A stretch of 50,135 nucleotides of DNA from Pseudomonas sp. NFIX28 (GCF_900107395.1 NZ_FNPW01000018.1:83107-133241), one strand, 5' to 3'; numbered from the stretch's first letter, positions 9,266-17,319 are shown. Numbers and translations are program-made. Notes: generated from the letters alone by a model not told the origin.

Positions 9266-11017
9266 ATGTTCCTTCCTCCGCACTACATTCGCCCCGCCTT
9301 CCAGGGTTGCGCCGCCGGGTTGCTATTGGCCATGGCCGGTTGCGGCCCGTCCTTGCCGGATACCCGGGGCGGTGCCTTGCCCGTCCAGGAGACGACAGCG
9401 CCGCAGGCCGCCGTGGCTGTGCCAAGCGAGGCCGCGCAGGCCGATGCCAGCCTGGCCCGGCACAGCGCCAAGGCGTTCGCCCCGGCGCCGATGCCCGCCT
9501 CGATGCTGCAACGCGAAGCGCTGCCCGCCGGCTATCGCGCCGAGCCGCGCGAGCAGTACCAGAACCTGCCGGACAACCCGATCCACAGCGTGGCGCAGGC
9601 TCCGGTCTCGACCTTCAGCGCCGACGTCGATACCGGCGCCTACGCCAACGTCCGGCGCCTGCTCAACCAGGGCAGCCTGCCGCCGGAAGGCGCGGTGCGC
9701 CTGGAAGAGCTGGTCAATTACTTCCCCTACGATTACGCCCTGCCCGGCGACGGCTCGCCGTTTGGCGTGACCACCGAGATCGCGCCGTCGCCGTGGAACC
9801 CCCACACCCGTTTGCTGCGCATCGGCATCAAGGCCTCGGACCGCGCCGTCGCCGAGCTGGCGCCGGCCAACCTGGTGTTCCTGGTGGACGTGTCCGGCTC
9901 CATGGATCGTCGCGAGGGCCTGCCGCTGGTGCAAAGCACCCTCAAGCTGCTGGTCGACCAATTGCGCGAGCAGGACCGGGTGTCGCTGGTGGTCTATGCC
10001 GGTGAGTCGCGGGTGGTGCTGGAACCGACTTCCGGGCGCGACAAGGCGAAGATCCGCAACGCCATCGAGCAGCTGACGGCGGGCGGCTCCACCGCTGGCG
10101 CCTCGGGCATCCAGCTGGCGTATCAGATGGCCCGCCAGGGCTTTATCAAGAACGGCATCAACCGCATCCTGCTGGCCACCGACGGCGACTTCAATGTCGG
10201 CATCAGCGACTTCGACCGCCTCAAGCAGATGGCCGTCGAGCAGCGTAAAAGCGGGGTGTCGCTGACCACCCTCGGCTTTGGCGTGGACAACTACAACGAA
10301 CACCTGATGGAGCAACTGGCCGATGCCGGCGACGGCAACTATGCCTACATCGACAACCTGCGCGAGGCGCGCAAGGTCCTGGTCGACCAGCTCGGCTCGA
10401 CCCTGGCGGTGGTGGCCAAGGACGTGAAACTGCAGGTGGAATTCAACCCGGAGCAGGTCAGCGAATACCGCCTGCTGGGTTATGAAAACCGCGCGCTGAA
10501 ACGCGAGGACTTCAGCAACGACAAGGTCGATGCCGGCGAAGTCGGTGCCGGGCATACCGTCACCGCGCTGTATGAAATCGTGCCCAAGGGCGAGCCGGGC
10601 TGGCTGGAGCCGCTGCGTTACGGCCCAGCCCCCGCGCAGCCGCAATCGAGCATCAAGAGCGACGAACTGGCCATGCTGCGGGTGCGCTACCAGACAACCC
10701 AGGGCGGCAGCAGCCGGTTGATCGAGCGGCCGATCCTGGCTGCGCAGCAACACGGCAAGCTCGCCCAGGCCAGCGATGATCTAAGATTTGCCGCAGCCGT
10801 GGCGGCGTTTGCCCAGCAGCTCAAGGACGCTCGCTATACCGGCGACTTCGGCCTCAAGGACACCGTCGCCCTGGCGCGCGGCGCCAAGGGCGAAGACCGT
10901 TTTGGCCTGCGCGGAGAGTTCGTGCAGCTGGTGGAACTGGCGCAGAGCCTGCAGACTCAGGCCGCGCCGGCGGACCAGCCGGCGCCTGCCGGGCAGGCCT
11001 TGAGCCGCCGTGAGTAA
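9266..11017 (+). CDS. von Willebrand factor A domain lipoprotein (YfbK-like)
   Basis: With the ATG at 9266 (after a GAGGT Shine-Dalgarno) the product is 583 aa. It begins with a lipoprotein signal ending in MAGC (C26); the alternative ATG at 9236 would add ten residues before the signal. A low-complexity Ala/Pro linker is followed by a conserved N-terminal domain (about residues 95-190), a vWA domain with an intact MIDAS motif DVSGS (208-212), and a C-terminal domain typical of YfbK-like proteins. Such proteins bind partners through a divalent metal at the outer side of a membrane. The downstream sigma factor gene begins at or just after its stop codon, so it may act in the signal path that controls that sigma factor. 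Confidence 0.9.
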   Translation: MFLPPHYIRPAFQGCAAGLLLAMAGCGPSLPDTRGGALPVQETTAPQAAVAVPSEAAQADASLARHSAKAFAPAPMPASMLQREALPAGYRAEPREQYQNLPDNPIHSVAQAPVSTFSADVDTGAYANVRRLLNQGSLPPEGAVRLEELVNYFPYDYALPGDGSPFGVTTEIAPSPWNPHTRLLRIGIKASDRAVAELAPANLVFLVDVSGSMDRREGLPLVQSTLKLLVDQLREQDRVSLVVYAGESRVVLEPTSGRDKAKIRNAIEQLTAGGSTAGASGIQLAYQMARQGFIKNGINRILLATDGDFNVGISDFDRLKQMAVEQRKSGVSLTTLGFGVDNYNEHLMEQLADAGDGNYAYIDNLREARKVLVDQLGSTLAVVAKDVKLQVEFNPEQVSEYRLLGYENRALKREDFSNDKVDAGEVGAGHTVTALYEIVPKGEPGWLEPLRYGPAPAQPQSSIKSDELAMLRVRYQTTQGGSSRLIERPILAAQQHGKLAQASDDLRFAAAVAAFAQQLKDARYTGDFGLKDTVALARGAKGEDRFGLRGEFVQLVELAQSLQTQAAPADQPAPAGQALSRRE

Positions 11018-11054
11018 CGCCATGACCCGCCCCCACAAGGAGCCCAGCACGACC

Positions 11055-11636
11055 ATGCCAGGGATGAACCGGCCAGGCACCGCCAGCAGCGACGAAACGC
11101 TGCTGGCACGTTATCGCGCGGGTGACAGCGCCGCCTTCGAGGTCCTCTACCAGCGGCATCGCCAGGGGCTGTACCGGTTTTTGCTGAGCCTGTGCGACAA
11201 GGTCGAGCTGGCCGACGAGGTCTACCAGGACACCTGGCTCAGCCTGATTCGCACGGCCAGCGCGCCACAGGGCCGGGCCAGCTTTCGCACCTGGCTGTAC
11301 CAGATCGCCCGCAACCGCCTGATCGACCATTGGCGCAAGCACGGCATCCGCAACCCGCTGCACGACAGCTACGACGAGCAGCTGCACGACCTGGCCGATG
11401 CCGCCGACGGCCCCGAGCAGCACCTGAGCCTGAGCCGTGAACGGCAGCGCATCGAGGCCGCCTTGCAAGACCTGCCCGCCGACCAGCGCGAGGTCTTCCT
11501 GCTGCGCGCCCACGGCGACCTGGAATTGCCGCAGATCGCCAGCCTTACCGATACACCGCTGGAAACGGTGAAAAGCCGTTTCCGTTATGCGCTGAAAAAA
11601 TTGCGTCGGCTCCTGGCCGAGGAGGTACTGACATGA
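11055..11636 (+). CDS. ECF-family RNA polymerase sigma factor
   Basis: A compact sigma-70-family protein, about 193 aa from the ATG at 11055. Region 2 is visible as ADEVYQDTWL and FRTWLYQIARNRLIDHWR. Region 4 is LPADQREVFLLRAHGDLELPQIASLTDTPLETVKSR, seen here as two pieces separated by the helix turn. There is no C-terminal extension. The start is uncertain: GTG 11010 and ATG 11022 are in frame and would overlap or abut the vWA gene, but AAGGAG (11037-11042) best fits 11055. Its ATGA overlap with the next gene implies coupled translation. It probably directs transcription of a small regulon, possibly including its own operon. Confidence 0.9.
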   Translation: MPGMNRPGTASSDETLLARYRAGDSAAFEVLYQRHRQGLYRFLLSLCDKVELADEVYQDTWLSLIRTASAPQGRASFRTWLYQIARNRLIDHWRKHGIRNPLHDSYDEQLHDLADAADGPEQHLSLSRERQRIEAALQDLPADQREVFLLRAHGDLELPQIASLTDTPLETVKSRFRYALKKLRRLLAEEVLT

Positions 11637-12373
11637 CTGACGCCCGACCACTTCCCCCCACCGAAGAAGAGCGCATGCTCGAGCACATTCGCCAGCACAG
11701 CCACGGCGAGCCGCCAGCCAGCCTCGACGCCCTGATCATGGCCACGGCCCGTCGCGAAGCCCCGGCGCCTCGGCCTTCGTTGTGGCAACGCTGGTTCGAC
11801 CTGTGCCGTCAGCCGCGCTGGCAAGTGGCGTTCGCCAGCCTGTTCGGCGTGACCCTGCTGCTGGGCGTGCTGCGATCCCCGGAACCGGCACCGAGCCCGG
11901 CCTTCGCCCCTGCGCCGGCCCCCGCGGCAAAGCCCGCCGCCCCGCAGCTTGCGCGGCGCCAGGCCGAATACGCTGCCGACGCGGAAGCGCCCGCGCTGAA
12001 AAAATCCGCGCCGAGCGCAGCGGCCCTGGAAGAATCGAGTGGCTTCGAACTGGCCGCCACGCCGGATACGGCCGCGGGCGCCTTGTCGGTGCCGGCCCCG
12101 GTGGCGCCCATGGCGGGGCCGCCGCTGACCCAGGACGCACAGGCATTCGATGCCGAGCCGCAACAGGCGCTCAAGCGGCTGGCCTCATCCCCCGGCAAGG
12201 AACGGTTCGACGGCAAGGCGCCGAACCCGCTTCTCGATGACGCGCTGCGCGAAGTGCTGCGCCTGCGCCAGGCCGGCCAGGGCAAGGCCGCCGACCAGCA
12301 CATCAGCACCCTGAAGCAACGTTTTCCCACCGAGGACATCGACGCCCGCCTGCGGGCCTTGCAGCAACCCTGA
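11633..12373 (+). CDS. Single-pass membrane protein, probable anti-sigma factor
   Basis: A 246-aa protein whose ATG overlaps the sigma-factor stop (ATGA). Residues 1-60 are hydrophilic and cytoplasmic in predicted orientation. One membrane segment spans about 63-80 (QVAFASLFGVTLLLGVL). An Ala/Pro-rich periplasmic linker follows, then a short helical C-terminal domain (about 190-246). No zinc-binding anti-sigma motif (HxxxCxxC) is seen. The position after an ECF sigma gene and the topology suggest an anti-sigma role, but the sequence does not prove it. The Ala/Pro-rich tail could span the cell wall toward the vWA lipoprotein. Confidence 0.75.
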   Translation: MTDARPLPPTEEERMLEHIRQHSHGEPPASLDALIMATARREAPAPRPSLWQRWFDLCRQPRWQVAFASLFGVTLLLGVLRSPEPAPSPAFAPAPAPAAKPAAPQLARRQAEYAADAEAPALKKSAPSAAALEESSGFELAATPDTAAGALSVPAPVAPMAGPPLTQDAQAFDAEPQQALKRLASSPGKERFDGKAPNPLLDDALREVLRLRQAGQGKAADQHISTLKQRFPTEDIDARLRALQQP

Positions 12374-12455
12374 CGGCAAAACACGCGCAAGCCATGGCCT
12401 GGCATCCGGAAAACGCGCACTATCGAGGCAGTTTCCTGAAAGTGAGAGGCTGGCC

Positions 12456-12647
12456 ATGGCGCCACGCATCGACCGTATCGCTGCACTGCTGAACTGCCCG
12501 ACCAAGGGCGCGGATATCCGCCAGGCCATCAAGGAGAGTCGCAAGGACTTTCTGCTCGAGGCCGGTGAAGACGATGAAGACCCGCAGCAGGCCCAGCCTG
12601 CCGCGGATCAGGATGAAGCGGCGCAGAAGCCGCAAGCGCCCGAGTGA
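12456..12647 (+). CDS. Small conserved-type hypothetical protein
   Basis: A 63-aa acidic protein. The N-terminal half is helical (MAPRIDRIAALLNCPTKGAD) and the C-terminal third is Asp/Glu/Gln/Pro/Ala-rich and probably disordered. A GAGAGG purine stretch lies upstream of the ATG. Codon use is like the surrounding chromosome and no competing frame makes sense. No function is recognised. It converges with the next gene with only 12 nt between stops. Confidence 0.6.
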   Translation: MAPRIDRIAALLNCPTKGADIRQAIKESRKDFLLEAGEDDEDPQQAQPAADQDEAAQKPQAPE

Positions 12648-12659
12648 AACCCTCCGTGA

Positions 12660-13211
12660 TTACTTGCGGGCCGGCGCGCGCTTGACGTTCTGGCCCTTGG
12701 CCTCGATGGCCAGGGCAATCGCCTTGTAGCAGTCGTAGAACAGCTCCTGGTTCTTGAACATGTTCTCCACCAGTTCCATCTTGCCGTCGCTGTGCTGGAC
12801 GCGGATGAAACGCTGGTTGAAGACCTCGACCAGCTCGACGTCCGAGATATTGATCAGGCGAATCTCGCGGATCTTCGAACTGAAGTTACTGACCGGGGCC
12901 ACCAGCTTCTTGTCCGTCAGCACCACATAGCGATTGCCGGCGCCACGCAGGAAGATCAGCGCACCCGCGACGGCGACGGTCATGGCAACGCCCAGGACGC
13001 CGGTCAGTTGCATGACCAGATGCCCATTGAGCCCCAGGCCATCTAGCAGCCGGATCACGCCGTTGTTCTCGCTGGGTGTGCCGAACACCGCGAACAGCGA
13101 AAGCCCACCGAAGACCAGGCCCGCCAGGGTCATTTTCTTGTAGTTGGGCCCGTAGTAATAACGCGCCTGGTGCGACGGCGCGGTGTTGCCGGAAAGGTTC
13201 GAGATATTCAT
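12660..13211 (-). CDS. Membrane protein with bacterial PH-like domain
   Basis: From the ATG at 13211 the protein has 183 aa. A short N-terminal region with a YYYGPNYKK motif is followed by two membrane segments (about residues 27-44 and 68-91). The cytoplasmic domain contains NRYVVLTDKKLVAPVSNF, which looks like the first strands of a bacterial PH (bPH) domain. Upstream in-frame starts would add only unstructured sequence. Function is unknown; bPH proteins are often envelope-stress or membrane-associated. It is convergent with the small gene at 12456. Confidence 0.75.
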   Translation of the reverse strand: MNISNLSGNTAPSHQARYYYGPNYKKMTLAGLVFGGLSLFAVFGTPSENNGVIRLLDGLGLNGHLVMQLTGVLGVAMTVAVAGALIFLRGAGNRYVVLTDKKLVAPVSNFSSKIREIRLINISDVELVEVFNQRFIRVQHSDGKMELVENMFKNQELFYDCYKAIALAIEAKGQNVKRAPARK

Positions 13212-13431
13212 CGTGCGGGGTCTTCCATGAGTCTGGCGAGAAACGCTGTGTATGCGCTCGGCAGTGGGCCGGGCGCGTGAATGGCATCGGGGAGGCATCA
13301 TCGCAAAAAAGATTGGAGACACCTAAAGGGCTTTCGGAGTGAAAAGGCTTCAGCAAGAAGCGAAATACCTCACAACGAATGCAGCCAATCCGCCTTGTTC
13401 CTCCCAAACCTCCATCCCTATAGTTCCCCCT

Positions 13432-13613
13432 GTCGCTGAAAAATCAGCGACCGGATTTGGCGATCCGTTTAAAGTTAGGCGCAGTCGTGTCATCGACTCC
13501 TTGCGCGTGCATTTCTGTACGGGTGATGGCGATCAATGGCGGCTGTGCGCGGGAGACCTTTGGGTCTGCCGGGTTTACTAACTTACCGGTTCGCCAACCC
13601 GCGTACGGCTGCC
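13432..13613 (+). ncRNA. Candidate structured RNA leader upstream of the DUF3077-like gene
   Basis: Two clear folds are visible. GTCGCTGA (13432-13439) pairs perfectly with TCAGCGAC (13444-13451) across an AAAA loop. GGCGGCTGTGCGCGGG (13538-13553) pairs along all 16 positions with 13598-13613, three of them G-U pairs that would work in RNA but not as a DNA palindrome. Inside it sits AGACC-TTTG-GGTCT. No ORF explains the region. It ends about 60 nt before a small gene, so it may be a regulatory leader. I believe similar leaders precede related small genes in other Pseudomonas, from memory. Confidence 0.5.
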
Positions 13614-13672
13614 ACCCACTCGTTTGGCGACGAGATCGGCAGTCTTCTTAACCAAGTTAGGGATGACATGTC

Positions 13673-13930
13673 ATGTCGAAGTACATACCGCTGCAAACCA
13701 ATTTTCCTGATTGTCCTGTTCTGCTGATCGATAGTGATGAGCCGATAGCGCATGTGTTGGATTGTGCTCATCAGCGGATCAAGGCGGGGACGGATCTTTT
13801 GGAAAGCCTCACCTCAGTGACGATCAAGGGCATTGAGGATGAGGATCTCTATCGGCTGACCAACGCGGCTTATCTGCTGCTCAGGGAGGGGGTGGATTTA
13901 TTGGAGGTCGCGCGAAGAGTTGTTGCTTGA
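13673..13930 (+). CDS. Small DUF3077-like protein
   Basis: An 85-aa protein with predicted helical content (EPIAHVLDCAHQRIKAGTDL, then RLTNAAYLLLREGVDLLEVA). The pattern resembles the small Pseudomonas proteins of the DUF3077 group, which have no established function. Start ATG 13673 has an AGGGATG Shine-Dalgarno 10 nt upstream. It is preceded by the structured leader at 13432-13613. GC content drops in this patch relative to the flanking chromosome, which suggests accessory DNA. Confidence 0.65.
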   Translation: MSKYIPLQTNFPDCPVLLIDSDEPIAHVLDCAHQRIKAGTDLLESLTSVTIKGIEDEDLYRLTNAAYLLLREGVDLLEVARRVVA

Positions 13931-14145
13931 GCTTGAGTTCCACGAAGGGCTTCTTGCGCAGCCCTTCGATCAATTTCAGCTGACGGGAGAGGCCTCGCCT
14001 CTGCATGAATGCCCCCTCTGTCCCCCTAAATTGACGCAATCGTATCGCCCCACCTATAGTCTCGGGCAGAACGAATGAAGCGAGCGGACGGTACAAGGAA
14101 AACCTCCCACCTCATTTTGCAGCTCTATGGCCAAGGAGAAAGGCG
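13931..14145. other. Intergenic stretch with one inverted repeat
   Basis: CGAAGGGC (13943-13950) pairs with GCCCTTCG (13961-13968) over a 10-nt loop just after the DUF3077-like stop. It lacks a strong T-run, so it is at best a weak terminator. On the minus strand the same stretch encodes a Lys-rich fragment (LKLIEGLRKKPFVELKLKQQ) without a clear start or family. I support no gene here. Confidence 0.4.
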
Positions 14146-14274
14146 ATGCTGAACGGTGCTGGCACCCGTGGGTGCAAAAAACTCAAATCAGACACGGTTG
14201 ATGTAAAGACTTGTTGCCGGTGTGCCGTCGTATCGAATTCATCTGAACTATATATGCTGTACTTTTCCCTATGA
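14146..14274 (+). CDS. Possible 42-aa leader ORF coupled to the XRE-peptidase gene
   Basis: ATG 14146 is preceded by AAGGAG (about 8 nt). The frame stays open for 42 codons and its TGA (14272-14274) overlaps the next ATG (14271-14273) as ATGA. The downstream gene has no Shine-Dalgarno of its own, so coupling through this ORF would explain how it is translated. The peptide is Cys/Lys-rich in the middle (GCKKLKSDTVDVKTCCRC) and matches no family I know. Alternatively the downstream mRNA starts at a promoter near 14250 and is almost leaderless. Confidence 0.3.
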   Translation: MLNGAGTRGCKKLKSDTVDVKTCCRCAVVSNSSELYMLYFSL

Positions 14275-15407
14275 GCCAAGCCGCCCTTATCAATCCAAAC
14301 ATCTTAACGTGGTCCCGCGAACGTGCTGGTCTGACTGCTGAGGATGTAGCTAAAAAGCTGCCTACAAAACCTGATCGTGTTCTTGAATGGGAGTCTGGGG
14401 AAAGCAAGCCTACTTTTAGGCAGGCTCAGCACTGGGCGACTATTGCCCACGTTCCCTTTGGCTTTCTCTTCCTCAAAGAGCCTCCCTCCGAAAAACTTCC
14501 ATTACCCGACTTACGCACTTTGGGCGGAGCTGCTCCTGCGTATCCTAGTTTGAACCTACTGGATACAGTGAAAGATGTGCTACGTAAGCAGGATTGGTAC
14601 CTAGATTACCTTCAGGACCAAGAGATGAACCCACTTCCGTTTGTGGGTAGGTTCACAACACAGGCTTCGGTAAAGCAAGTAGTAGCTGATATAAGGCAAA
14701 CTCTAGGTGTAGATCCTGATGCAGCACGGCTTAACTATGAAGCATATGTCCGTATGCTCATTAGCGCAGCTGAGACGGTTGGAATACTTGTGATGCGTAG
14801 TGGCATTGCTTTAGGTAATACTCATCGTAAATTAGATGTTTCTGAATTTCGAGGGTTTGCGATTAGCAATGCGTTAGCGCCAGTGGTTTTTATCAATAGT
14901 GCTGATGCTGATACAGCTCGTTTATTTACTCTTATGCATGAGCTTGCACATATTTGGATTGGCAGCACTGGAATATCTGATGGCGGTAGTCCTGTTGGCC
15001 GTAGAGAGGAAGTTTTCTGTAATGCCGTGGCTGGCGAATTTCTTGCTCCAGAAGAAGCCTTTCGGGCAGCTTGGCAGGATGGGGTCGATTGGCACGATAA
15101 TTTAGCCCCATTGGCTGCTCGATTTCACGTTAGCACCCTAGTAATTGGTCGTCGCGCACGGGATCTAGGCTATATCAGCAGCGATCAGTACGGTAACTAC
15201 TACCGTCAGATACTCCGAGCTTTTCAGGATAAGGATGGTGCTGGCGGCGACTATTATCGAACCGTAAAGGCAAAAAATAGTATCCGTTTCAGTAGAGCTG
15301 TATTAACAGAAGCAATGAGCGGTCGGATGCTGCTGCGTGACGCGGGTAGGTTGCTCGGTGTGCAGCCTGCTAACCTTAGGACCTACGCCAGTAAGCTCAC
15401 GGAATGA
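14271..15407 (+). CDS. XRE-HTH and ImmA/IrrE-type metallopeptidase (antitoxin-type)
   Basis: A 378-aa protein. An N-terminal XRE helix-turn-helix (about residues 8-62, AGLTAEDVAKKL) is followed by an ImmA/IrrE zinc-peptidase domain with HELAH (223-227) and a downstream EEVFCNAVAGEFLAP that supplies the third ligand. The C-terminal part (about 285-378) is a further helical domain. Proteins of this type act as repressor/antitoxins in two-gene modules or cleave phage-type repressors. Its stop overlaps the start of a PIN-like gene (ATGA at 15404-15407), the usual antitoxin-toxin order. GC content and codon use are lower than in the core genome, a sign of transfer. Confidence 0.88.
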   Translation: MSQAALINPNILTWSRERAGLTAEDVAKKLPTKPDRVLEWESGESKPTFRQAQHWATIAHVPFGFLFLKEPPSEKLPLPDLRTLGGAAPAYPSLNLLDTVKDVLRKQDWYLDYLQDQEMNPLPFVGRFTTQASVKQVVADIRQTLGVDPDAARLNYEAYVRMLISAAETVGILVMRSGIALGNTHRKLDVSEFRGFAISNALAPVVFINSADADTARLFTLMHELAHIWIGSTGISDGGSPVGRREEVFCNAVAGEFLAPEEAFRAAWQDGVDWHDNLAPLAARFHVSTLVIGRRARDLGYISSDQYGNYYRQILRAFQDKDGAGGDYYRTVKAKNSIRFSRAVLTEAMSGRMLLRDAGRLLGVQPANLRTYASKLTE

Positions 15408-15901
15408 AGCATTTATTAGACGCAAATACACTGATTGAAGCTAAGAATCGTTATTACGGTATGACCATCTGTCCCGGATATTGGTCTTGGCTTCTTCTTC
15501 AAAGCCAGGCTTTTGAGTTGGCCAGCATAGTGCCTGTTAAAGATGAGTTGACCAAAGGGAAAGACGAGCTGGCTCAATGGGCTAAAGATAATTCTGCTTT
15601 GTTTCATGAGATTAGTGATGAACGAACTCAGGAAGCATTTGGCCAAGTTGTTTCTGCTATTGCCGTACAAAGCGAGAAAATGAAGGTTGGCGCGCTCGAC
15701 GAGTTCCTGAGTGGAGCAGATCCTTGGCTAATTGCGAAAGCCATTACTACTGGTGCAGCAGTAGTGACTCACGAAGTGCTTAATCTTGAGGTTAAGAGGA
15801 AGTTTATTATTCCGAACGTATGTGAGATGTTTGGCGTTCCTTATATGAATACCTTTGAACTACTAAATAAACTTGAGGCGCGGTTCGTCTTACCAGTATG
15901 A
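15404..15901 (+). CDS. DUF4411 PIN-like protein (probable toxin)
   Basis: A 165-aa protein starting LLDANTLIEAKNRYY. The first Asp (D6) and nearby Glu (E12) match the metal-binding start of PIN-like nucleases, and a later GADPWLIAKAI plus VVTHE fit the other acidic positions and core strands of DUF4411. DUF4411 members are typically found beside XRE/ImmA peptidases, as here, and are predicted RNases. The 4-nt overlap with the upstream gene indicates coupled expression. The combination is best read as a type II-like toxin-antitoxin or defence pair; activity is inferred. Confidence 0.85.
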   Translation: MKHLLDANTLIEAKNRYYGMTICPGYWSWLLLQSQAFELASIVPVKDELTKGKDELAQWAKDNSALFHEISDERTQEAFGQVVSAIAVQSEKMKVGALDEFLSGADPWLIAKAITTGAAVVTHEVLNLEVKRKFIIPNVCEMFGVPYMNTFELLNKLEARFVLPV

Positions 15902-16007
15902 GCCGTTAGAGAAGTGGTTCAGGTTCCTTGAACTGGTAGAAATGACGTTTTGCCGAAGTATCAGGACAAACATATTTCGAGCGATCAGCAACCGGTGGCA
16001 GGCGCGT

Positions 16008-16472
16008 TCAGGCGTAGGGGGACGCGGGCGGGTCGATGAATTCGGTGGCGGCACCGTCCTCGGCCATGCGCCGGGCCCGCTCCGGCAGCAGCCGGGCGTG
16101 GTTTTCCAGCTGCCAGCGATACCAGCTCAGGCGCTGGACTATCCGTCGTCGGCAAGGTGCTGGCAGTTGCGCCAGCAGATCGGTGCTGGCGGGTGCCCAG
16201 CGAGCCCGGGTCGAGTAATAGCCGAACAGGTTTTCCCGCAGGCCGAAACAGTCCTCGAAGCTTTCCTCGATGCTGTACACATACAGCTCGAAGCTGGCGC
16301 TCAACTGCTGCTCGCCGTCGGCGTTATCGCGCAGGTAGGCGAATATCCCCGGCCAGTTGATGCAGAACAGGTGCTCGTCCCAATCGCCGTCCCGGGTCAG
16401 GTACTCGCCCTGGCCACGAAAGAACTGCGGTATCTCCTGGCGTGCCAGGGCCCGTTCAAAGTTGCTGCTCAT
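16008..16472 (-). CDS. Hypothetical protein paired with the immunity-like gene
   Basis: A 154-aa protein from ATG 16472, preceded by GAGGAAGAG on its strand. It is rich in aromatic and charged residues (CINWPGIFAYLRDNADGEQQ, SFELYVYSIEESFED) and has no signal peptide or membrane segment, so it should be cytoplasmic. I do not recognise the family. It overlaps the end of the upstream gene (16456-17319) by 17 nt, so the two are an operon. The next gene on the left is convergent. Confidence 0.75.
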   Translation of the reverse strand: MSSNFERALARQEIPQFFRGQGEYLTRDGDWDEHLFCINWPGIFAYLRDNADGEQQLSASFELYVYSIEESFEDCFGLRENLFGYYSTRARWAPASTDLLAQLPAPCRRRIVQRLSWYRWQLENHARLLPERARRMAEDGAATEFIDPPASPYA

Positions 16473-17319
16473 GCCGCTCTTCCTCTCGTGAGCCCTGGAC
16501 ATTGGCGATGCCGACGGATTGCGCCACGCATTCGATGACACAGTCGAAGCCGATTTCCAGGCGCAGGTAATAACCGGGCTTCAAGCGCGTGAGCTGGGTG
16601 CGCATACGTCCGTCGAAACGCGTGCCGCTGACGTGCAGTTCGCTGATGCCCTGGATCTTCAGGTCCAGGCGGCAATGGGTCAGCGCCTGGCTGGCCGGCC
16701 AGGTGGACGGCAGGGACTGGCGATGCAATGCGCCCGCCAACGGCAGGCTCAGTTGCTCGCCCTGGAATTGTGGTCCCGGGGTGTGCAGGTCGTAGGGCGT
16801 GGCCGCTACGTCGAATACGGCTTTCCAGGCTTGGGGATTATCGACGCTGAACAGCCAGTCGTGGGAACCGCGATCTCGCGCCGGGATCGTCCGGCATTCG
16901 GCCAGGGACGGCAACCGGGCGCGGGACAGGTCGTCGTGCCACAGCTGCCGGGCCGCCAGGAGCAGGCGCTGGAAGAAGTCCCGGCTGTCGTCGATCTGTG
17001 CTGGCCAGCCGCTCGGCCATTGATCGTATGCGTAGTCGTCTTCCATGGGCTCCCAAACCGCCTGGAAGTCGAAATCCGGGTCGTCCAGAGCCGCTTGCAG
17101 GATTTCCACCCGCCGCTGCCGGTGACGGAAGTTCTCCTGGGCGTTGATGCGCGCCAGGCAGTAATGGCGGATCAGGTGTTCGCGATCATCAGGGTCGTTG
17201 GGGTCGTAGCGGCTCAGTTCGGCATCCAGGGCCGGGGGCATGTCATAGCCGGTGAAACAGCCAATCCAGACACGCAGGTCGGGCTGATAGGGCTGGTTGA
17301 GCAAAGGATGGCGCAGCAT
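16456..17319 (-). CDS. Protein with immunity-like N-terminal domain and unknown C-terminal domain
   Basis: A 287-aa cytoplasmic protein. ATG 17319 has a strong AGGAGG ahead of it. Residues 1-135 (MLRHPLLNQPYQPDL, ELSRYDPNDPDDREHLI, FFQRLLLAARQLWHDDL) align along their length with the 138-aa immunity proteins at 43139-43555 and 42138-42554: the same start, the same Y-[DN]-P-N spacing, the same RH core and the same FF...W..DL end. Residues 150-287 form an extra domain (CRLDLKIQGISELHVSGTRF) that I do not recognise. No toxin gene lies beside it. It may be a stand-alone immunity protein or a cousin with a new job. Confidence 0.8.
   Translation of the reverse strand: MLRHPLLNQPYQPDLRVWIGCFTGYDMPPALDAELSRYDPNDPDDREHLIRHYCLARINAQENFRHRQRRVEILQAALDDPDFDFQAVWEPMEDDYAYDQWPSGWPAQIDDSRDFFQRLLLAARQLWHDDLSRARLPSLAECRTIPARDRGSHDWLFSVDNPQAWKAVFDVAATPYDLHTPGPQFQGEQLSLPLAGALHRQSLPSTWPASQALTHCRLDLKIQGISELHVSGTRFDGRMRTQLTRLKPGYYLRLEIGFDCVIECVAQSVGIANVQGSREEERHEQQL

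Noticed and set aside
13881..14096. Minus-strand frame ending over the DUF3077-like gene, with LKLIEGLRKKPFVELKLKQQ
   Set aside because: No Shine-Dalgarno, it overlaps the better supported plus-strand gene, and I recognise no family. It could be a fragment of an old gene, but I cannot support it.
14163..14182. GCACCC-GT-GGGTGC hairpin followed by A residues as a terminator
   Set aside because: On the plus strand the tail is A, not T; on the minus strand the T-run precedes the stem. It also lies within the candidate leader ORF.
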